A DNA stretch of 43,130 nt from Jeongeupia naejangsanensis (GTDB taxonomy: Bacteria; Pseudomonadota; Gammaproteobacteria; Burkholderiales; Chitinibacteraceae), in the NCBI RefSeq assembly GCF_016865585.1, contig NZ_JAESND010000014.1, positions 1 through 43,130 of the forward strand, given 5' to 3'. The position numbers and the translations under genes are program-made. The notes under the pieces are model-generated. The model saw nothing but the letters and a program-made list of their open reading frames with translations, did no database searches and was not told where the DNA came from. Of the stretch, positions 1 to 8,394 are shown piece after piece. The number at the start of each line of letters is the position of its first letter. The first letter of the stretch is position 1.

Positions 1-684
1 GGTCGGAACCGGGGTAGGTGCCGGGGTCGGGGCAGGCGTCGGTGTCGGAACCGGGGTAGGTGCCGGAGTCGGGGCAGGCGTCGGCGTCGGAACCGGGGTA
101 GGTGCCGGAGTCGGAGCAGGCGTCGGTGCAGGAGTCGGAGTCGGCGTCACGCCGCCTTGCAGTTCCCACGGGCCGTACTGGTCGGCACCCGGAATGTTGT
201 TCTGCGTCCACCACTTGGCCTTGTAGGTCTTGCCGCTGTAACTCACGCACTGACCGGCGGTGTAGACCGCCGTGCTCGACCACGCCGCGCAGCCGCTCGG
301 CGTCGGTGCCGGCGTAGGAGCCGGGGTGGGCGCTGGCGTCGGTACAGGTGTGGGAACGGGCGTCGGCGCAGGAGTCGGCGCAGGAGTCGGCGCCGGCGTT
401 GGTGCCGGTGTCGGCGCTGGCGTGGGGGCTGGCGTGGGGGCCGGCGTCGGTGCCGGGGTCGGGGTGCCGCTGGCGACCTTTGCCCACAGCGTCGGGGTCG
501 AAGCCGGGTTCCAGTTGGCGCCGACGTAGGCGGTGTGGGTCACCAGCGCCTGGTAATCGCTACCGCTGTAAGACACGAACGTGCCGGCGGTGTAAGTCTG
601 GCCTTCCTGCCACGCCGGGTAGGCGGCGTACGCCTGCGCCGTGACGGCGACCGCGAGCGCGGCCGCAATGCGGTGATATTGCAT
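1..684 (-). CDS. Secreted protein with two chitin-binding modules (CBM5/12), 3' end outside the window
   Basis: The frame is open from an ATG at 684 to the window edge (228 codons). GAGG lies nine bases before the ATG. Residues 1-20 form a signal peptide ending in AQAYA. Residues about 22-70 form a first CBM5/12 module: an AW, a Y-x2-G-x2-V-x-Y core, then GANWNP and LW. A Pro-Thr-Pro-Ala linker of about 55 residues follows. A second module runs from about residue 126 to 170 ([27 protein letters not shown]). A second Pro/Thr linker then continues to the edge in a 14-residue repeat. Such modules bind chitin or related beta-glucans and usually flank a catalytic domain such as GH18 or GH19, so a chitinase is the leading guess. 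The catalytic part is not in this window, so no enzyme activity can be claimed. Confidence 0.85.
   Translation of the reverse strand, partial: MQYHRIAAALAVAVTAQAYAAYPAWQEGQTYTAGTFVSYSGSDYQALVTHTAYVGANWNPASTPTLWAKVASGTPTPAPTPAPTPAPTPAPTPAPTPAPTPAPTPAPTPVPTPVPTPAPTPAPTPAPTPSGCAAWSSTAVYTAGQCVSYSGKTYKAKWWTQNNIPGADQYGPWELQGGVTPTPTPAPTPAPTPAPTPVPTPTPAPTPAPTPVPTPTPAPTPAPTPVPT
2..127. repeat. 42-bp tandem repeat, three copies, coding
   Basis: Three near-identical 42-bp units start at 2, 44 and 86. They differ by one or two bases, for example ggggtc versus ggagtc. Each unit encodes a 14-residue Pro-Thr linker block of the chitin-binding protein on the minus strand. The array may continue beyond the window edge. 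The high identity at DNA level points to recent duplication or slippage. Confidence 0.85.
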
Positions 685-779
685 CGTCTCCATCCTCTTA
701 TGGGGCGCCGCTCGGACGGCGGCATGCCCGCGAGAATATGACGCGGAATGCAACGGGACGCTCGTCGCTGACAACCGGC

Positions 780-1508
780 CTAGCCGGACCAGATTGTCCG
801 TAAGTTGCCCAGCGATGCTTGTGCAGTGCGGCATTCGTCACTGACGAACAGGCTGCCGGCGCAGGGCGGGCACAGGTAGGCGTGTGCACCGTCATCCCAG
901 TCGAAGCCGAGCAGCGTGGCGTGCAGGTAACCGCGGTCAGCCTCGCTACCGCCATAGCGGGCGTCGCCGAGAATCGGTGCCGAAATGCTCTTCATCGCCA
1001 CCCGCAACTGGTGGGTCCGGCCGGTGTACGGCTTGAGGGCATACAGCCGCAGCCCCGGCGAGACACTGGCGCTGACGAATCGCGTCCTCGCGAACAACGC
1101 GTCCTCGCGGGTCAGCCGCCAGTTGCCGCCACGGCCGGCCGCCATGCCGCCCTTGATCTCGCCCTGCTTCTTGGCCGGTTTGCGGTCGGACAGCGCCAGA
1201 TACACCTTGTCCATCTCGCGCGCGGCAAAGCGCTCGCCGAACGCGCCGGCCGCATCGCTTGAAGTCGCCAGCACGATCAGCCCCGAGGTGATCGCGTCGA
1301 GCCGGTGCACCGGCCACAGTGCCGCGCCGTACAGATCACGAACGCGCTCGACCAGACCGGGAACGTCACCATCGCGGTGAAAGTGCAGACCGGGCGGCTT
1401 GTAGGCCACGACGAAATCCGCCACCACATGCAGCACGGCCGGTTGCCACGGGTCGGCCGGGGCAAGCCCGGCGGGCGCCGCCGGAAAGTCGGAAACCTGA
1501 TTGGGCAC
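780..1508 (-). CDS. RluA-family RNA pseudouridine synthase
   Basis: The product of about 242 residues belongs to the RluA/RluC/RluD family, which isomerises uridine to pseudouridine in rRNA or tRNA. The catalytic motif [10 protein letters not shown] lies near residues 68-77; the Asp is the nucleophile. Further family motifs are YKPPGL (about 36-41), KVYLAL, and a C-terminal [10 protein letters not shown]. There is no N-terminal S4 domain, so it is a short family member. The target site cannot be told from sequence. The start is uncertain: GTG at 1508 is chosen, TTG at 1511 is equally possible, and neither has a clear ribosome-binding site. The gene is divergent from rlmH, another RNA-modification gene, with only about 55 bp between starts. 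Confidence 0.85.
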   Translation of the reverse strand: MPNQVSDFPAAPAGLAPADPWQPAVLHVVADFVVAYKPPGLHFHRDGDVPGLVERVRDLYGAALWPVHRLDAITSGLIVLATSSDAAGAFGERFAAREMDKVYLALSDRKPAKKQGEIKGGMAAGRGGNWRLTREDALFARTRFVSASVSPGLRLYALKPYTGRTHQLRVAMKSISAPILGDARYGGSEADRGYLHATLLGFDWDDGAHAYLCPPCAGSLFVSDECRTAQASLGNLRTIWSG

Positions 1509-1528
1509 CAAGGGGGAACTCGCAACGC

Positions 1529-1548
1529 GTAAAATCGGCCCATTTTAC
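1529..1548. promoter_or_regulatory. Inverted repeat in the rlmH / RluA-family divergent promoter region
   Basis: GTAAAAT (1529-1535) and ATTTTAC (1542-1548) form a 7-bp inverted repeat with a 6-base spacer. It ends 15 bases before the rlmH start. It could be an operator, or simply AT-rich core-promoter sequence. No known regulator is recognised. Confidence 0.25.
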
Positions 1549-1563
1549 CGGCGGAACACAGCC

Positions 1564-2034
1564 ATGAAGCTCATCATCATTGCCGTCGGCCACAAGATGC
1601 CCGGCTGGATCGAAGACGGATTCGGCGAATACCAGAAACGGCTGCCGCGCGAGTTCGCCCTGCAGCTGATCGAACTCAAGCCCGACAAGCGCGCCGGCAG
1701 CAAGACGCCGCAGCAGGTCATGGCCGAAGAGGCCGAGCGCATCCTCGCCGCGATTCCGCAGGGCGCGCGCGTGCTGGCGATGGACGAGCGCGGCGCCAAC
1801 TGGACGACGATGGCGCTGGCCGAGAAGATGAAGGCCTGGCACGTCGACGGCCGCGATACGGTGTTCATCATCGGCGGCACCGACGGCCTCGACCCCAGCG
1901 TCAAGCAGCGCGCCGACCAGCTGCTGCAGCTCTCGGCCATGACGCTGCCGCACGGCATGGTGCGGGTGCTGCTGGCCGAACAGCTGTACCGGGCGTACTC
2001 GATCCTGCACAACCACCCCTACCACCGCGAGTGA
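1564..2034 (+). CDS. rlmH: 23S rRNA (pseudouridine1915-N3)-methyltransferase RlmH
   Basis: A 156-residue SPOUT-class methyltransferase matching the RlmH (YbeA) family in full length. It methylates pseudouridine 1915 in helix 69 of 23S rRNA, using S-adenosylmethionine, on assembled 70S ribosomes. Visible family signatures are the N-terminal [13 protein letters not shown], the central LAMDERG, the SAM-binding [10 protein letters not shown] (about residues 101-110), and the C-terminal [21 protein letters not shown] with its invariant YHR-E end. The ATG at 1564 gives the usual family N-terminus; upstream in-frame sequence is not conserved. In many bacteria rlmH follows rsfS/nadD, but here it stands alone next to a divergent pseudouridine synthase gene. 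Confidence 0.97.
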   Translation: MKLIIIAVGHKMPGWIEDGFGEYQKRLPREFALQLIELKPDKRAGSKTPQQVMAEEAERILAAIPQGARVLAMDERGANWTTMALAEKMKAWHVDGRDTVFIIGGTDGLDPSVKQRADQLLQLSAMTLPHGMVRVLLAEQLYRAYSILHNHPYHRE

Positions 2035-2290
2035 GCCTGGACGGGTACGCAACTTGTTAGGCAACGCCAAGCGCACGTCGCCCGGCCGCTTTACGCTGCA
2101 CGGCTGCCCGCGCTCGGCGTTGAAATCGGTTTTCCGGAAGGAAAATGGCAGTAATTCGACAGGGACTGCAGCAATCCGTTTCAATTGCGTAGCAATATGC
2201 CGACAGCAATACCGTATCGGTCGAATCAATGCGGCGGGCCGAATGAAATTCGCCCCACCGCCACCGTCATTGCATACCTCGCAATACAGG

Positions 2291-2665
2291 TCACTCCAGA
2301 TAATCAATCAGGATTTTCGAGATTTTCCCGTCCAGCCCATTGACGTATTTGGTCGTAACAACGACATTGCCATTGTCGTAATTGGCGCTGCTATTAAAGC
2401 TGGGCACGATGACCGCGCCGGAGATGGGGCCCTTGATCAGGATCTTGGACCAGTCGTCGCCCTCGCTGGCCGACGGGCTGTCGTAGACCTTGATCAGAGT
2501 CATGCCGGGAATGCCTTCGAGCTTCAGCGAACGTGCTTCGTCATTGCTGAAGCCATGATCGCCGCTCTTGCAATCGATGTTGTAATTTGCGCCGCCATTC
2601 AGCGTATTACCCACCTGATCCTGAGTCGCGCCATTGCCTTCCCAAAAGGTGATTTTTCCTGCCAT
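2291..2665 (-). CDS. Beta/gamma-crystallin-like small protein, possibly calcium-binding
   Basis: The product is 124 residues with no signal peptide or membrane segment. ITFWEGNG at the N-terminus and two blocks ending in NDEARSLKL (about 42-50) and LDGKISKILI (near the C-terminus) resemble the paired Greek-key pattern of beta/gamma-crystallin domains, where a D-x3-S calcium motif recurs. The match is by pattern memory and the second residue of the canonical motif is not fully kept, so the family call is tentative. GGAG placed six bases before the ATG at 2665 decides the start over the ATG at 2671. The gene is flanked by unusually AT-rich DNA (about 2130-2290 and 2666-2900) with no functional neighbours, which suggests acquisition or a lone accessory gene. 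A secreted or stress role is not shown by the sequence. Confidence 0.6.
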   Translation of the reverse strand: MAGKITFWEGNGATQDQVGNTLNGGANYNIDCKSGDHGFSNDEARSLKLEGIPGMTLIKVYDSPSASEGDDWSKILIKGPISGAVIVPSFNSSANYDNGNVVVTTKYVNGLDGKISKILIDYLE

Positions 2666-2707
2666 GACCATCTCCTATCAAACCGATTAACAATTGACTG
2701 AAAAAGT

Positions 2708-2724
2708 GGATTACCGGGTAATCC
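2708..2724. promoter_or_regulatory. Perfect 8-bp inverted repeat upstream of the crystallin-like gene
   Basis: GGATTACC-G-GGTAATCC is a perfect palindrome with one central base. It lies 42 bases upstream of the start codon of the minus-strand crystallin-like gene, where an operator would be expected. It might instead be a short 5'-UTR hairpin. The regulator is unknown. Confidence 0.4.
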
Positions 2725-2878
2725 GATATCGATCCCCAGCAAAAATACTCTAGTACACGACCTTGGAAATTCTATCGGTATTGCACAAGAAAATTCTTAC
2801 GCAATTTTCATGAATGAAACAGATATTCGCCCGACAGCCCCACCAATACTTTCAATGTTTTTTTAAAGTCAAAATCGA

Positions 2879-2884
2879 TATAAT
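2879..2884 (+). promoter_or_regulatory. Candidate -10 element for maf
   Basis: A perfect TATAAT lies 68 bases upstream of the maf start codon in AT-rich DNA. A weak TGTTTT 17 bases before it would be the -35. Only the -10 is convincing. Confidence 0.4.
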
Positions 2885-2951
2885 TGCCTGCAAATCAGTT
2901 TCAGCCGACCGTGAGCCACGCCCCACGGCAGCACCCCCTCACAGGACCAGC

Positions 2952-3542
2952 ATGACCGACCTCTACCTCGCTTCCGGCAGCCCGCGCCGCCGCGAACTCC
3001 TCGGCCACACCGGCGTCACGTTCGAGCGCATCAGCGCCGAGATCGACGAAACTCCGCTCGACAACGAACCCCCGCACGATTACGTCCGGCGCCTTGCTGC
3101 CGCCAAGGCCGAGGCCGGCTGGGCGGTGATGCTGGCGCAAGGGCTGGCGCCACGGCCGGTGCTCGCGGCCGACACCACGGTCGCACTCGGCAACGTCATC
3201 CTCGGCAAGCCGGCGGATGCGGTCGACGCGACGCGGATGCTGAAGCTGCTGTCGGGGACCACGCACGACGTGCTGACCGGCGTCGGCCTGCGTACCAGCG
3301 CCGGCGTCGACGTGGTGGTGTCGGCCAGCCGGGTGACCTTCATGGCGCTGAGCGATGCGCAAATCGCCCGGTATGTGGAAAGCGGCGAGCCGATGGACAA
3401 GGCCGGCGCCTACGGCATCCAGGGTCTGGGCGGGCTGTTCGTCGCCGATCTGGCCGGCAGCTTCACCGGTGTCGTCGGTCTGCCGCTGCATGACACGGCG
3501 CTGCTGCTGGGCCGCCATGGCCTTGGCCATCTGGCCGGCTGA
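2952..3542 (+). CDS. maf: Maf-family nucleoside triphosphate pyrophosphatase (YhdE type, dTTP/UTP)
   Basis: A 196-residue Maf/YhdE-like protein, typical in length. It hydrolyses non-canonical or excess nucleotides such as dTTP, UTP and modified pyrimidine triphosphates to the monophosphate plus pyrophosphate. The N-terminal ASGSPRRRELL motif, EIDETP, the catalytic ADTTV block (about residues 73-77), LGKP and the KAGAYGIQG signature are all present. The last is characteristic of the YhdE rather than the YceF branch, by family knowledge. The ATG at 2952 was chosen because the protein then begins MTDLYLASGSPRR, the standard family start. Sequence upstream in the same frame is AT-rich and not conserved. 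It converges with the minus-strand pseudouridine synthase gene. Confidence 0.93.
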   Translation: MTDLYLASGSPRRRELLGHTGVTFERISAEIDETPLDNEPPHDYVRRLAAAKAEAGWAVMLAQGLAPRPVLAADTTVALGNVILGKPADAVDATRMLKLLSGTTHDVLTGVGLRTSAGVDVVVSASRVTFMALSDAQIARYVESGEPMDKAGAYGIQGLGGLFVADLAGSFTGVVGLPLHDTALLLGRHGLGHLAG

Positions 3543-3566
3543 GCCCCCGTCCACGCGGCGCGGACG

Positions 3567-3593
3567 AAAAAAGGGCGACCCGGTAGGTCGCCC
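3567..3593 (-). terminator. Intrinsic terminator of the RsuA-family gene
   Basis: GGGCGACC (3573-3580) and GGTCGCCC (3586-3593) form an 8-bp stem with a 5-base loop. Read on the minus strand, six U residues follow (3572-3567). It ends the minus-strand unit 3637-5641; on the plus strand it has no U-tract. Confidence 0.85.
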
Positions 3594-3636
3594 GCAACTC
3601 TGCTCAACACAACGTCCCGCTGTGTATCGTCGACGC

Positions 3637-4401
3637 TTAACGCGCCGGCCGACTCTTGGTTGACACGGTCAGTGCCGCGACTTCGGCGGCACTCAGCATC
3701 CGCCACTGACCCTTGGCGGTGTCGCCCAGCTGCAGTGCGCCGATCGCGACGCGCATCAGCCGCAGCGTACCGACGCCGTGCGCTTCGAGCAGCCGGCGGA
3801 TATGCCGGTTGCGCCCCTCGTCGAGCACGACCTCGAGCCAGGCGTGCTTCTCGCCGGCACGCAATACCTCGACGCGCTTGGCGAGCAGCTTCTCGCCCTT
3901 GTCGACGATGCCGGCGCGCATCGCAGCCAGCAGCGCGTCATCGGGCAGCCGGTCGATCTGCACGTGGTAGGTCTTGTCGAGGTGCGACGCCGGATCGGTC
4001 AGCCCGGCGGCCCAGCCGGTGTCGTTGCTGAACAGCAGCAGGCCCTCGCTGGCCTTGTCGAGCCGGCCGACCGGGCCGAGCCACGGCAGCGCCGCCCCGT
4101 CGAAACACTGGTAGACCGTGTCGCGACCCGCTTCGTCCGCCGCCGTGGTGACGAGGCCGCGCGGCTTGTTCAGCATCAGGTAGACGTGCTGGGTGGCAGC
4201 GACCTTCCGGCCGTCGACGCGCAACTCGTCGTCGGCGCGCACGCGCCGTTCCGGATCGGTAACGATCTTGCGGTTGACCGACACCCGCTTCTCGAGCACC
4301 AGCGCCTCGGCCTGACTGCGCGAACAGTAGCCAAGCTTGGAGAGCGTGCGGGCAAGGCCGAAGGTCGGCGTGGAAGGCGGCGGTTTGACGGGTCTTGGCA
4401 T
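3637..4401 (-). CDS. RsuA/RluB-family rRNA pseudouridine synthase
   Basis: A 254-residue protein with an N-terminal S4 RNA-binding domain (about residues 14-65, [19 protein letters not shown]) and a C-terminal pseudouridine synthase domain. The catalytic Asp is residue 115 in [24 protein letters not shown] near the C-terminus is also a family signature. This domain order occurs in RsuA (16S U516), RluB (23S U2605) and RluF. The target here cannot be assigned from sequence alone. The first 12 residues are rich in proline and probably disordered. The gene lies 40 bp downstream of pncB on the same strand, and a strong terminator follows it, so the two may be cotranscribed. Confidence 0.9.
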   Translation of the reverse strand: MPRPVKPPPSTPTFGLARTLSKLGYCSRSQAEALVLEKRVSVNRKIVTDPERRVRADDELRVDGRKVAATQHVYLMLNKPRGLVTTAADEAGRDTVYQCFDGAALPWLGPVGRLDKASEGLLLFSNDTGWAAGLTDPASHLDKTYHVQIDRLPDDALLAAMRAGIVDKGEKLLAKRVEVLRAGEKHAWLEVVLDEGRNRHIRRLLEAHGVGTLRLMRVAIGALQLGDTAKGQWRMLSAAEVAALTVSTKSRPAR

Positions 4402-4441
4402 CGGAATTCGGTCAGCGGAGGAACTGGAGCAATAGGCCGGC

Positions 4442-5641
4442 TCAGCGCTGCAGGCTGAACACGTCGCCCAGATAGTTGAGGAAATTCACGTCCTCGCACA
4501 TGCCCTTGCCCGGGGTGTCGCTGACCTTGGCGACCGGCTGGCCGTTGCAGTACAGCAGCTTGATGACGATCTGCAGCGGCGTCTGGCCGCAATCGTTGGA
4601 CAGGTCGGTGCCGATGCCGAAGCTCGTCAGCGCGCGATCGGCAAAGTGCCGGTACAACGCAAAAGCGCGCGGCAGGTCGAGGCCGTCGCTGAACACCAGC
4701 TGCTTGGTCCACGGATCGATCTTCATCGCCCGGTAGTGGGCGATCGCCTTCTCGCCCCACGCATAGGGATCGCCCGAGTCGTGACGCAAACCGTCGAACA
4801 GCTTGCAGAAGTACAGGTCGAAATCGCGCAGGAAGGCGTCGGTGCCGACGACATCGGTCAGCGCGATGCCGAGGTCGCCGCGATACTCGTGCACCCAGTG
4901 TTCGAGCGCATTGCGCTGGAAATCGCGCAAACGCGAACCGAAGGACTGGAAGGCCTGCAGGTATTCGTGCGCCATCGTGCCGATCGGCGTCAGCCCGTAG
5001 CGCATCGCCAGCAGCACATTGCTGGTGCCGCGGAAATACGGCTGCGCCTCGCGCGCCAGCGTCGCGACGACTTCCTCGTGCCATGCACGCGAAAAGCGCC
5101 GGCGGGTGCCGAAATCGTAAAAGACGAAAGCGGAACGCTGCACCGGCTCGGCGGCGAAGTCGCGCAGCAAGGCGATCTTGGCAGCCAGCCGTTCACGACC
5201 GACCGCGAGCGCTGCCGCCTGATCGACGTGGCGGAAATACACCTCGTTGACGATGGCCAGGCAGTAGATCTCGAACAGCATGCAGTGGAGCATCGGCCCC
5301 TTGATCTGGATGCGCAGGCCGTCCGGATCGTCGTCGGGGACCGACACCGACACGAACTTGCGCTGCAGCTGGAACAGCCGCAGGAAGTCGATGAAGTCGG
5401 ACTTGATGAAGCGCAGGCCGCCGAGAAAGGCAAGCTCGTCCTCGGCAAAGCGCAGCGTGCACAGCTGGTCGAGCTGGGCATCGATCTCGGCGATGAAGCG
5501 CGACAGCGGCACGTCGGGGAGGTTGCGGCACTTGAATCCGTACTCGGCACGGGCCTCCGGCTGATGGTGGAGGATCTCCTGCATCATGGTGAACTTGTAC
5601 AGATCGGTATCGAGCAGCGAGACAATCACCGGCGCGGTCAT
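4442..5641 (-). CDS. pncB: Nicotinate phosphoribosyltransferase
   Basis: A 399-residue protein of the usual PncB length. It makes nicotinate mononucleotide from nicotinate and PRPP with ATP hydrolysis, in NAD salvage in the cytoplasm. The sequence shows [13 protein letters not shown] at the N-terminus, [22 protein letters not shown] (which contains the His that is phosphorylated in the Salmonella enzyme), [16 protein letters not shown] for PRPP binding, and [11 protein letters not shown] near the C-terminus. All expected motifs are intact. The ATG at 5641 yields [17 protein letters not shown], a normal family start. It is divergent from the chemoreceptor fusion gene and lies upstream of the RsuA-family gene on the same strand. 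Confidence 0.97.
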   Translation of the reverse strand: MTAPVIVSLLDTDLYKFTMMQEILHHQPEARAEYGFKCRNLPDVPLSRFIAEIDAQLDQLCTLRFAEDELAFLGGLRFIKSDFIDFLRLFQLQRKFVSVSVPDDDPDGLRIQIKGPMLHCMLFEIYCLAIVNEVYFRHVDQAAALAVGRERLAAKIALLRDFAAEPVQRSAFVFYDFGTRRRFSRAWHEEVVATLAREAQPYFRGTSNVLLAMRYGLTPIGTMAHEYLQAFQSFGSRLRDFQRNALEHWVHEYRGDLGIALTDVVGTDAFLRDFDLYFCKLFDGLRHDSGDPYAWGEKAIAHYRAMKIDPWTKQLVFSDGLDLPRAFALYRHFADRALTSFGIGTDLSNDCGQTPLQIVIKLLYCNGQPVAKVSDTPGKGMCEDVNFLNYLGDVFSLQR

Positions 5642-5784
5642 CGGACATCCTGGTTTGGGCCAGCAGGAATTTTATGCCGCCGGGCGCATTACGGCCATGG
5701 TCGCGGTGGTGCATGGCCTTGGCTTTGCTGGCTTTATTTCAAGCGTCTTACGAAAAATGCACCATTTCGGCGCTTTTATGCTGC

Positions 5785-5798
5785 TTGAGTTAGATCAA
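5785..5798. promoter_or_regulatory. FNR/ANR-like site upstream of the chemoreceptor fusion gene
   Basis: TTGAG-TTAG-ATCAA matches the FNR consensus TTGAT-N4-ATCAA at nine of ten positions. If the site sits at -41.5 as in class II FNR promoters, transcription would start near 5833 and TTACAT at 5821-5826 would be the -10, giving a leader of about 87 bases for the gene at 5920. It also lies about 150 bases upstream of divergent pncB. This is a sequence match only. Confidence 0.4.
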
Positions 5799-5919
5799 GG
5801 TCACATTCTCGCAACATTGCTTACATCCTTGAGCGCCACGGCAAAACACAGGGTTAGAATGAATCGCATAAGTAAAGATTGATATTCGTCCGGTCCGGGA
5901 CGAATGGGAGGAAACAACC

Positions 5920-8247
5920 ATGTCGATGTGCCAACGCATTGCCGGCATCGCCAGCGCCATCGGGGTCGCCGGTTTCGGCGCCCTGCTCGGCTATCAGAGT
6001 ATTGCCGGCGGCGCCCAGCCCGACGGCGTCGCGTGGACGATCGCCGTCGTCGCGCTGGCGCTGCTTGGCGGCAGCACCTTCTGGCTGGCGCGGCGCATGC
6101 TCAATCCGATCGCAGGCCTGCGCGACGCGCTCGATGCGCTGAACCGCGACGGCGACCTGTCGGTCCGTGCGCCGGAAGGCGCCGGCGACGCGGGCGAGAT
6201 TGCCGCAGCGTTCAACCAGTTCGTCACCCGGCAGCAGCACGCGCTGCGTGAAGCCCAGCGCGAAATGGAAGCGCTGGCGATCAGCCTGCACGAGCTGACC
6301 GCGCTGACCGGCCAGATGGCCAAGGACACCCGGACGCAATCCGACTTCGCCGCCGCGTCGGCGGCGACGGTCGAAGAGATCACCGTCAGCATCAACCACA
6401 TTGCCGAGCACGCCAACGATGTCGACACCACCGTGGCCGACACCAGCCGCCAATCGGCCGACAGTGCCCAGGCGGTCGAGCGCGTCACAGAGGAAGTCGG
6501 CCACGTGGCCACGGCCATGACCTCGCTCGGCGCGACGATGAACGGCCTGTCGAAGAGTTCGCAGGAAATCGGCAGCATCATCGGCGTGATCCGCGACATC
6601 GCCGACCAGACCAACCTGCTGGCGCTGAACGCGGCGATCGAAGCCGCCCGCGCCGGTGAAGCCGGCCGCGGCTTTGCCGTGGTCGCCGACGAAGTGCGCA
6701 AGCTCGCCGAGCGCACCGGCCAGGCCACCGTCGAGATCGCCAAGCGCATCGAAACCGTCGGCAAGGAAACCCAGAGCGCCGTCGACAACATGGCCTACAC
6801 CTCGCAGCGCGTCGGCCAGAGTGTCGAGCGCGCCGGCGAGGCCCGCACGCACATGCTGCAGATCGCCGAACAGATGAACCACGTCGTCGACGTGGTACGC
6901 GAAATCGCCGACGCGACGCGCGAACAGTCGTCGGCCACGACGACGATGGCGCAGTCGGCCGAGCAGATCAACAGCATGGCGCAGGCCACCGACTCGGCGC
7001 TGCACAACGCCAGCCAGTCGCTGACCGCGCTCGACGAACGTGCGGCCAAGGTGCTCGAGATCGTCGGCCGCTTCCAGCTGGCCGACATCGAAGTCCAGCA
7101 CGGCTGGATGGCATCGAGCGAAGCCCGCGCGGTGTCCGAAATCAAGGCGCTGCTCAACGCACAGGGCCACCACTGGAAGGACGCCAGCGGCGGCGCCAAC
7201 CCGACCGAAACGCTGCAGCGCCGCATCAGCCAGGGCGACGCGCCGACCGCGGCGGCCATCGGTGGCGTGAAGATCCAGAACTGGGCGCGCGACGGCGTCT
7301 GCGCCGACCTGACCGGCGTCGCCCGCGACGAACGCTGGTCCAGCTCGCTGCCGGCGGTGTTCGACGCAATGATCCAGCACGACGGCCGCTACGTCGCCGT
7401 GCCGCTCGGCGTCGCCCGCACCAACATGCTCTGGGTCAACGCCGGCATCGTCAAACGCCTCGGCCTGACCGCGCCGCGCACGTGGAACGACTTCTTCGCG
7501 ATGGCCGACAAGCTCAAGGCCGCCGGCATCCCGGCACTGGCGCACTCGGAACAGAGCTGGCAGGTCGGCACCGTGTTCGAAGCCGTCGCGCTCGGCACCG
7601 GCGGTACGCCGTTTTACCTGTCGGCATTCAGCAAGCTCGACCCGAGCGCACTGACCGGCTCGCAGATGATCACCGCGCTGGAAACGCTGAAGCGCCTCAA
7701 GTCCTACATCACGCCGGACTCGGTCGGCCGCGACTGGAACCTTGCCACTGCCGACGTCATGAACGGCCGCGCCGCCATGCAGCTGATGGGCGACTGGGCC
7801 AAGAGCGAGTTCACCCAGGGCGGAAAGGTGCAGGGTACCGACTACCTGTGCTGGCCGGCACCGACCAACAGCGGCGACTGGTGCTTTGCCGCCGACACGC
7901 TGACGATGTTCAGGCAGACCGACCCGCGCCGCGCCGCCGCGCAGCGCGACTTCGTGTCGCTCTTGATGAGCCGCGAAGGCCAGGAAGCGTTCAACTTCCA
8001 CAAGGGCAACATCCCGGCGCGCACCGATGTCGATCTCGGCCGCTTCGACGACTACTCGCGCCAGTCGGCACGCGATTTCGCCAGCGCCGCGCAGTCGGGC
8101 GTGCTGGTGCCGTCGTGGGCCCACAACATGGCGATGCAGGACAACGTTCGCCTCGGCTTCTTCGACGTGATCGAAGCGTACTGGAAGGACGACCGGATGA
8201 CCGCCGCCGACGCCGCCCGCCGGCTGGCCGACGCAGCGCGCCGCTGA
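5920..8247 (+). CDS. Chemoreceptor (MCP) fused at its C-terminus to an ABC-type sugar-binding protein
   Basis: The product has 775 residues. Two membrane segments (about 6-28 and 37-57) are joined by a loop of roughly ten residues, so there is almost no periplasmic sensor. A HAMP domain (about 58-110) and a full MCP signalling domain follow, with the CheA/CheW-binding tip at about 229-266 ([18 protein letters not shown], then [18 protein letters not shown]). From about residue 391 to the end the sequence is a complete mature family-1 extracellular solute-binding protein of the glucose/mannose type. It runs from [14 protein letters not shown] through [33 protein letters not shown] and [13 protein letters not shown] to the final helices. 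No membrane segment lies between the two parts, so the binding domain should be cytoplasmic. The frame is continuous, with no sign of frameshift. The start at 5920 has GGGAGGAAACAACC before it. No CheR-docking pentapeptide is seen. Ligand unknown; sugar sensing is inference. Confidence 0.93.
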   Translation: MSMCQRIAGIASAIGVAGFGALLGYQSIAGGAQPDGVAWTIAVVALALLGGSTFWLARRMLNPIAGLRDALDALNRDGDLSVRAPEGAGDAGEIAAAFNQFVTRQQHALREAQREMEALAISLHELTALTGQMAKDTRTQSDFAAASAATVEEITVSINHIAEHANDVDTTVADTSRQSADSAQAVERVTEEVGHVATAMTSLGATMNGLSKSSQEIGSIIGVIRDIADQTNLLALNAAIEAARAGEAGRGFAVVADEVRKLAERTGQATVEIAKRIETVGKETQSAVDNMAYTSQRVGQSVERAGEARTHMLQIAEQMNHVVDVVREIADATREQSSATTTMAQSAEQINSMAQATDSALHNASQSLTALDERAAKVLEIVGRFQLADIEVQHGWMASSEARAVSEIKALLNAQGHHWKDASGGANPTETLQRRISQGDAPTAAAIGGVKIQNWARDGVCADLTGVARDERWSSSLPAVFDAMIQHDGRYVAVPLGVARTNMLWVNAGIVKRLGLTAPRTWNDFFAMADKLKAAGIPALAHSEQSWQVGTVFEAVALGTGGTPFYLSAFSKLDPSALTGSQMITALETLKRLKSYITPDSVGRDWNLATADVMNGRAAMQLMGDWAKSEFTQGGKVQGTDYLCWPAPTNSGDWCFAADTLTMFRQTDPRRAAAQRDFVSLLMSREGQEAFNFHKGNIPARTDVDLGRFDDYSRQSARDFASAAQSGVLVPSWAHNMAMQDNVRLGFFDVIEAYWKDDRMTAADAARRLADAARR

Positions 8248-8283
8248 ACAACAAGCAGTTAACAACCCCGCACTGCTTTGAAG

Positions 8284-8308
8284 CCCGTCTCCGGACGGGT
8301 TTTTCTTT
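8284..8308 (+). terminator. Intrinsic terminator after the chemoreceptor fusion gene
   Basis: CCCGTC (8284-8289) pairs with GACGGG (8294-8299) around a 4-base loop, followed by TTTTTCTTT. It lies 37 bases after the stop codon. Confidence 0.8.
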
Positions 8309-8394
8309 GGCCGCGATCCGGCCGCAAGAACCGGGAAGCGCGCAGCACCCGGCCGCGCAATGCTATAAGCGTCGTATCCGCCCCGGAGCCCCCC

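Noticed and set aside
2-127. The 42-bp direct repeats as a possible CRISPR or iteron array
   Set aside because: There are no spacers, the unit is a multiple of three and keeps one reading frame, so it is a coding linker repeat.
272-529. A plus-strand frame encoding a long Val-Gly-Ala-Gly repeat protein
   Set aside because: It is the antisense image of the Pro-Thr linker of the minus-strand chitin-binding protein, which has a signal peptide, good start site and two recognisable modules.
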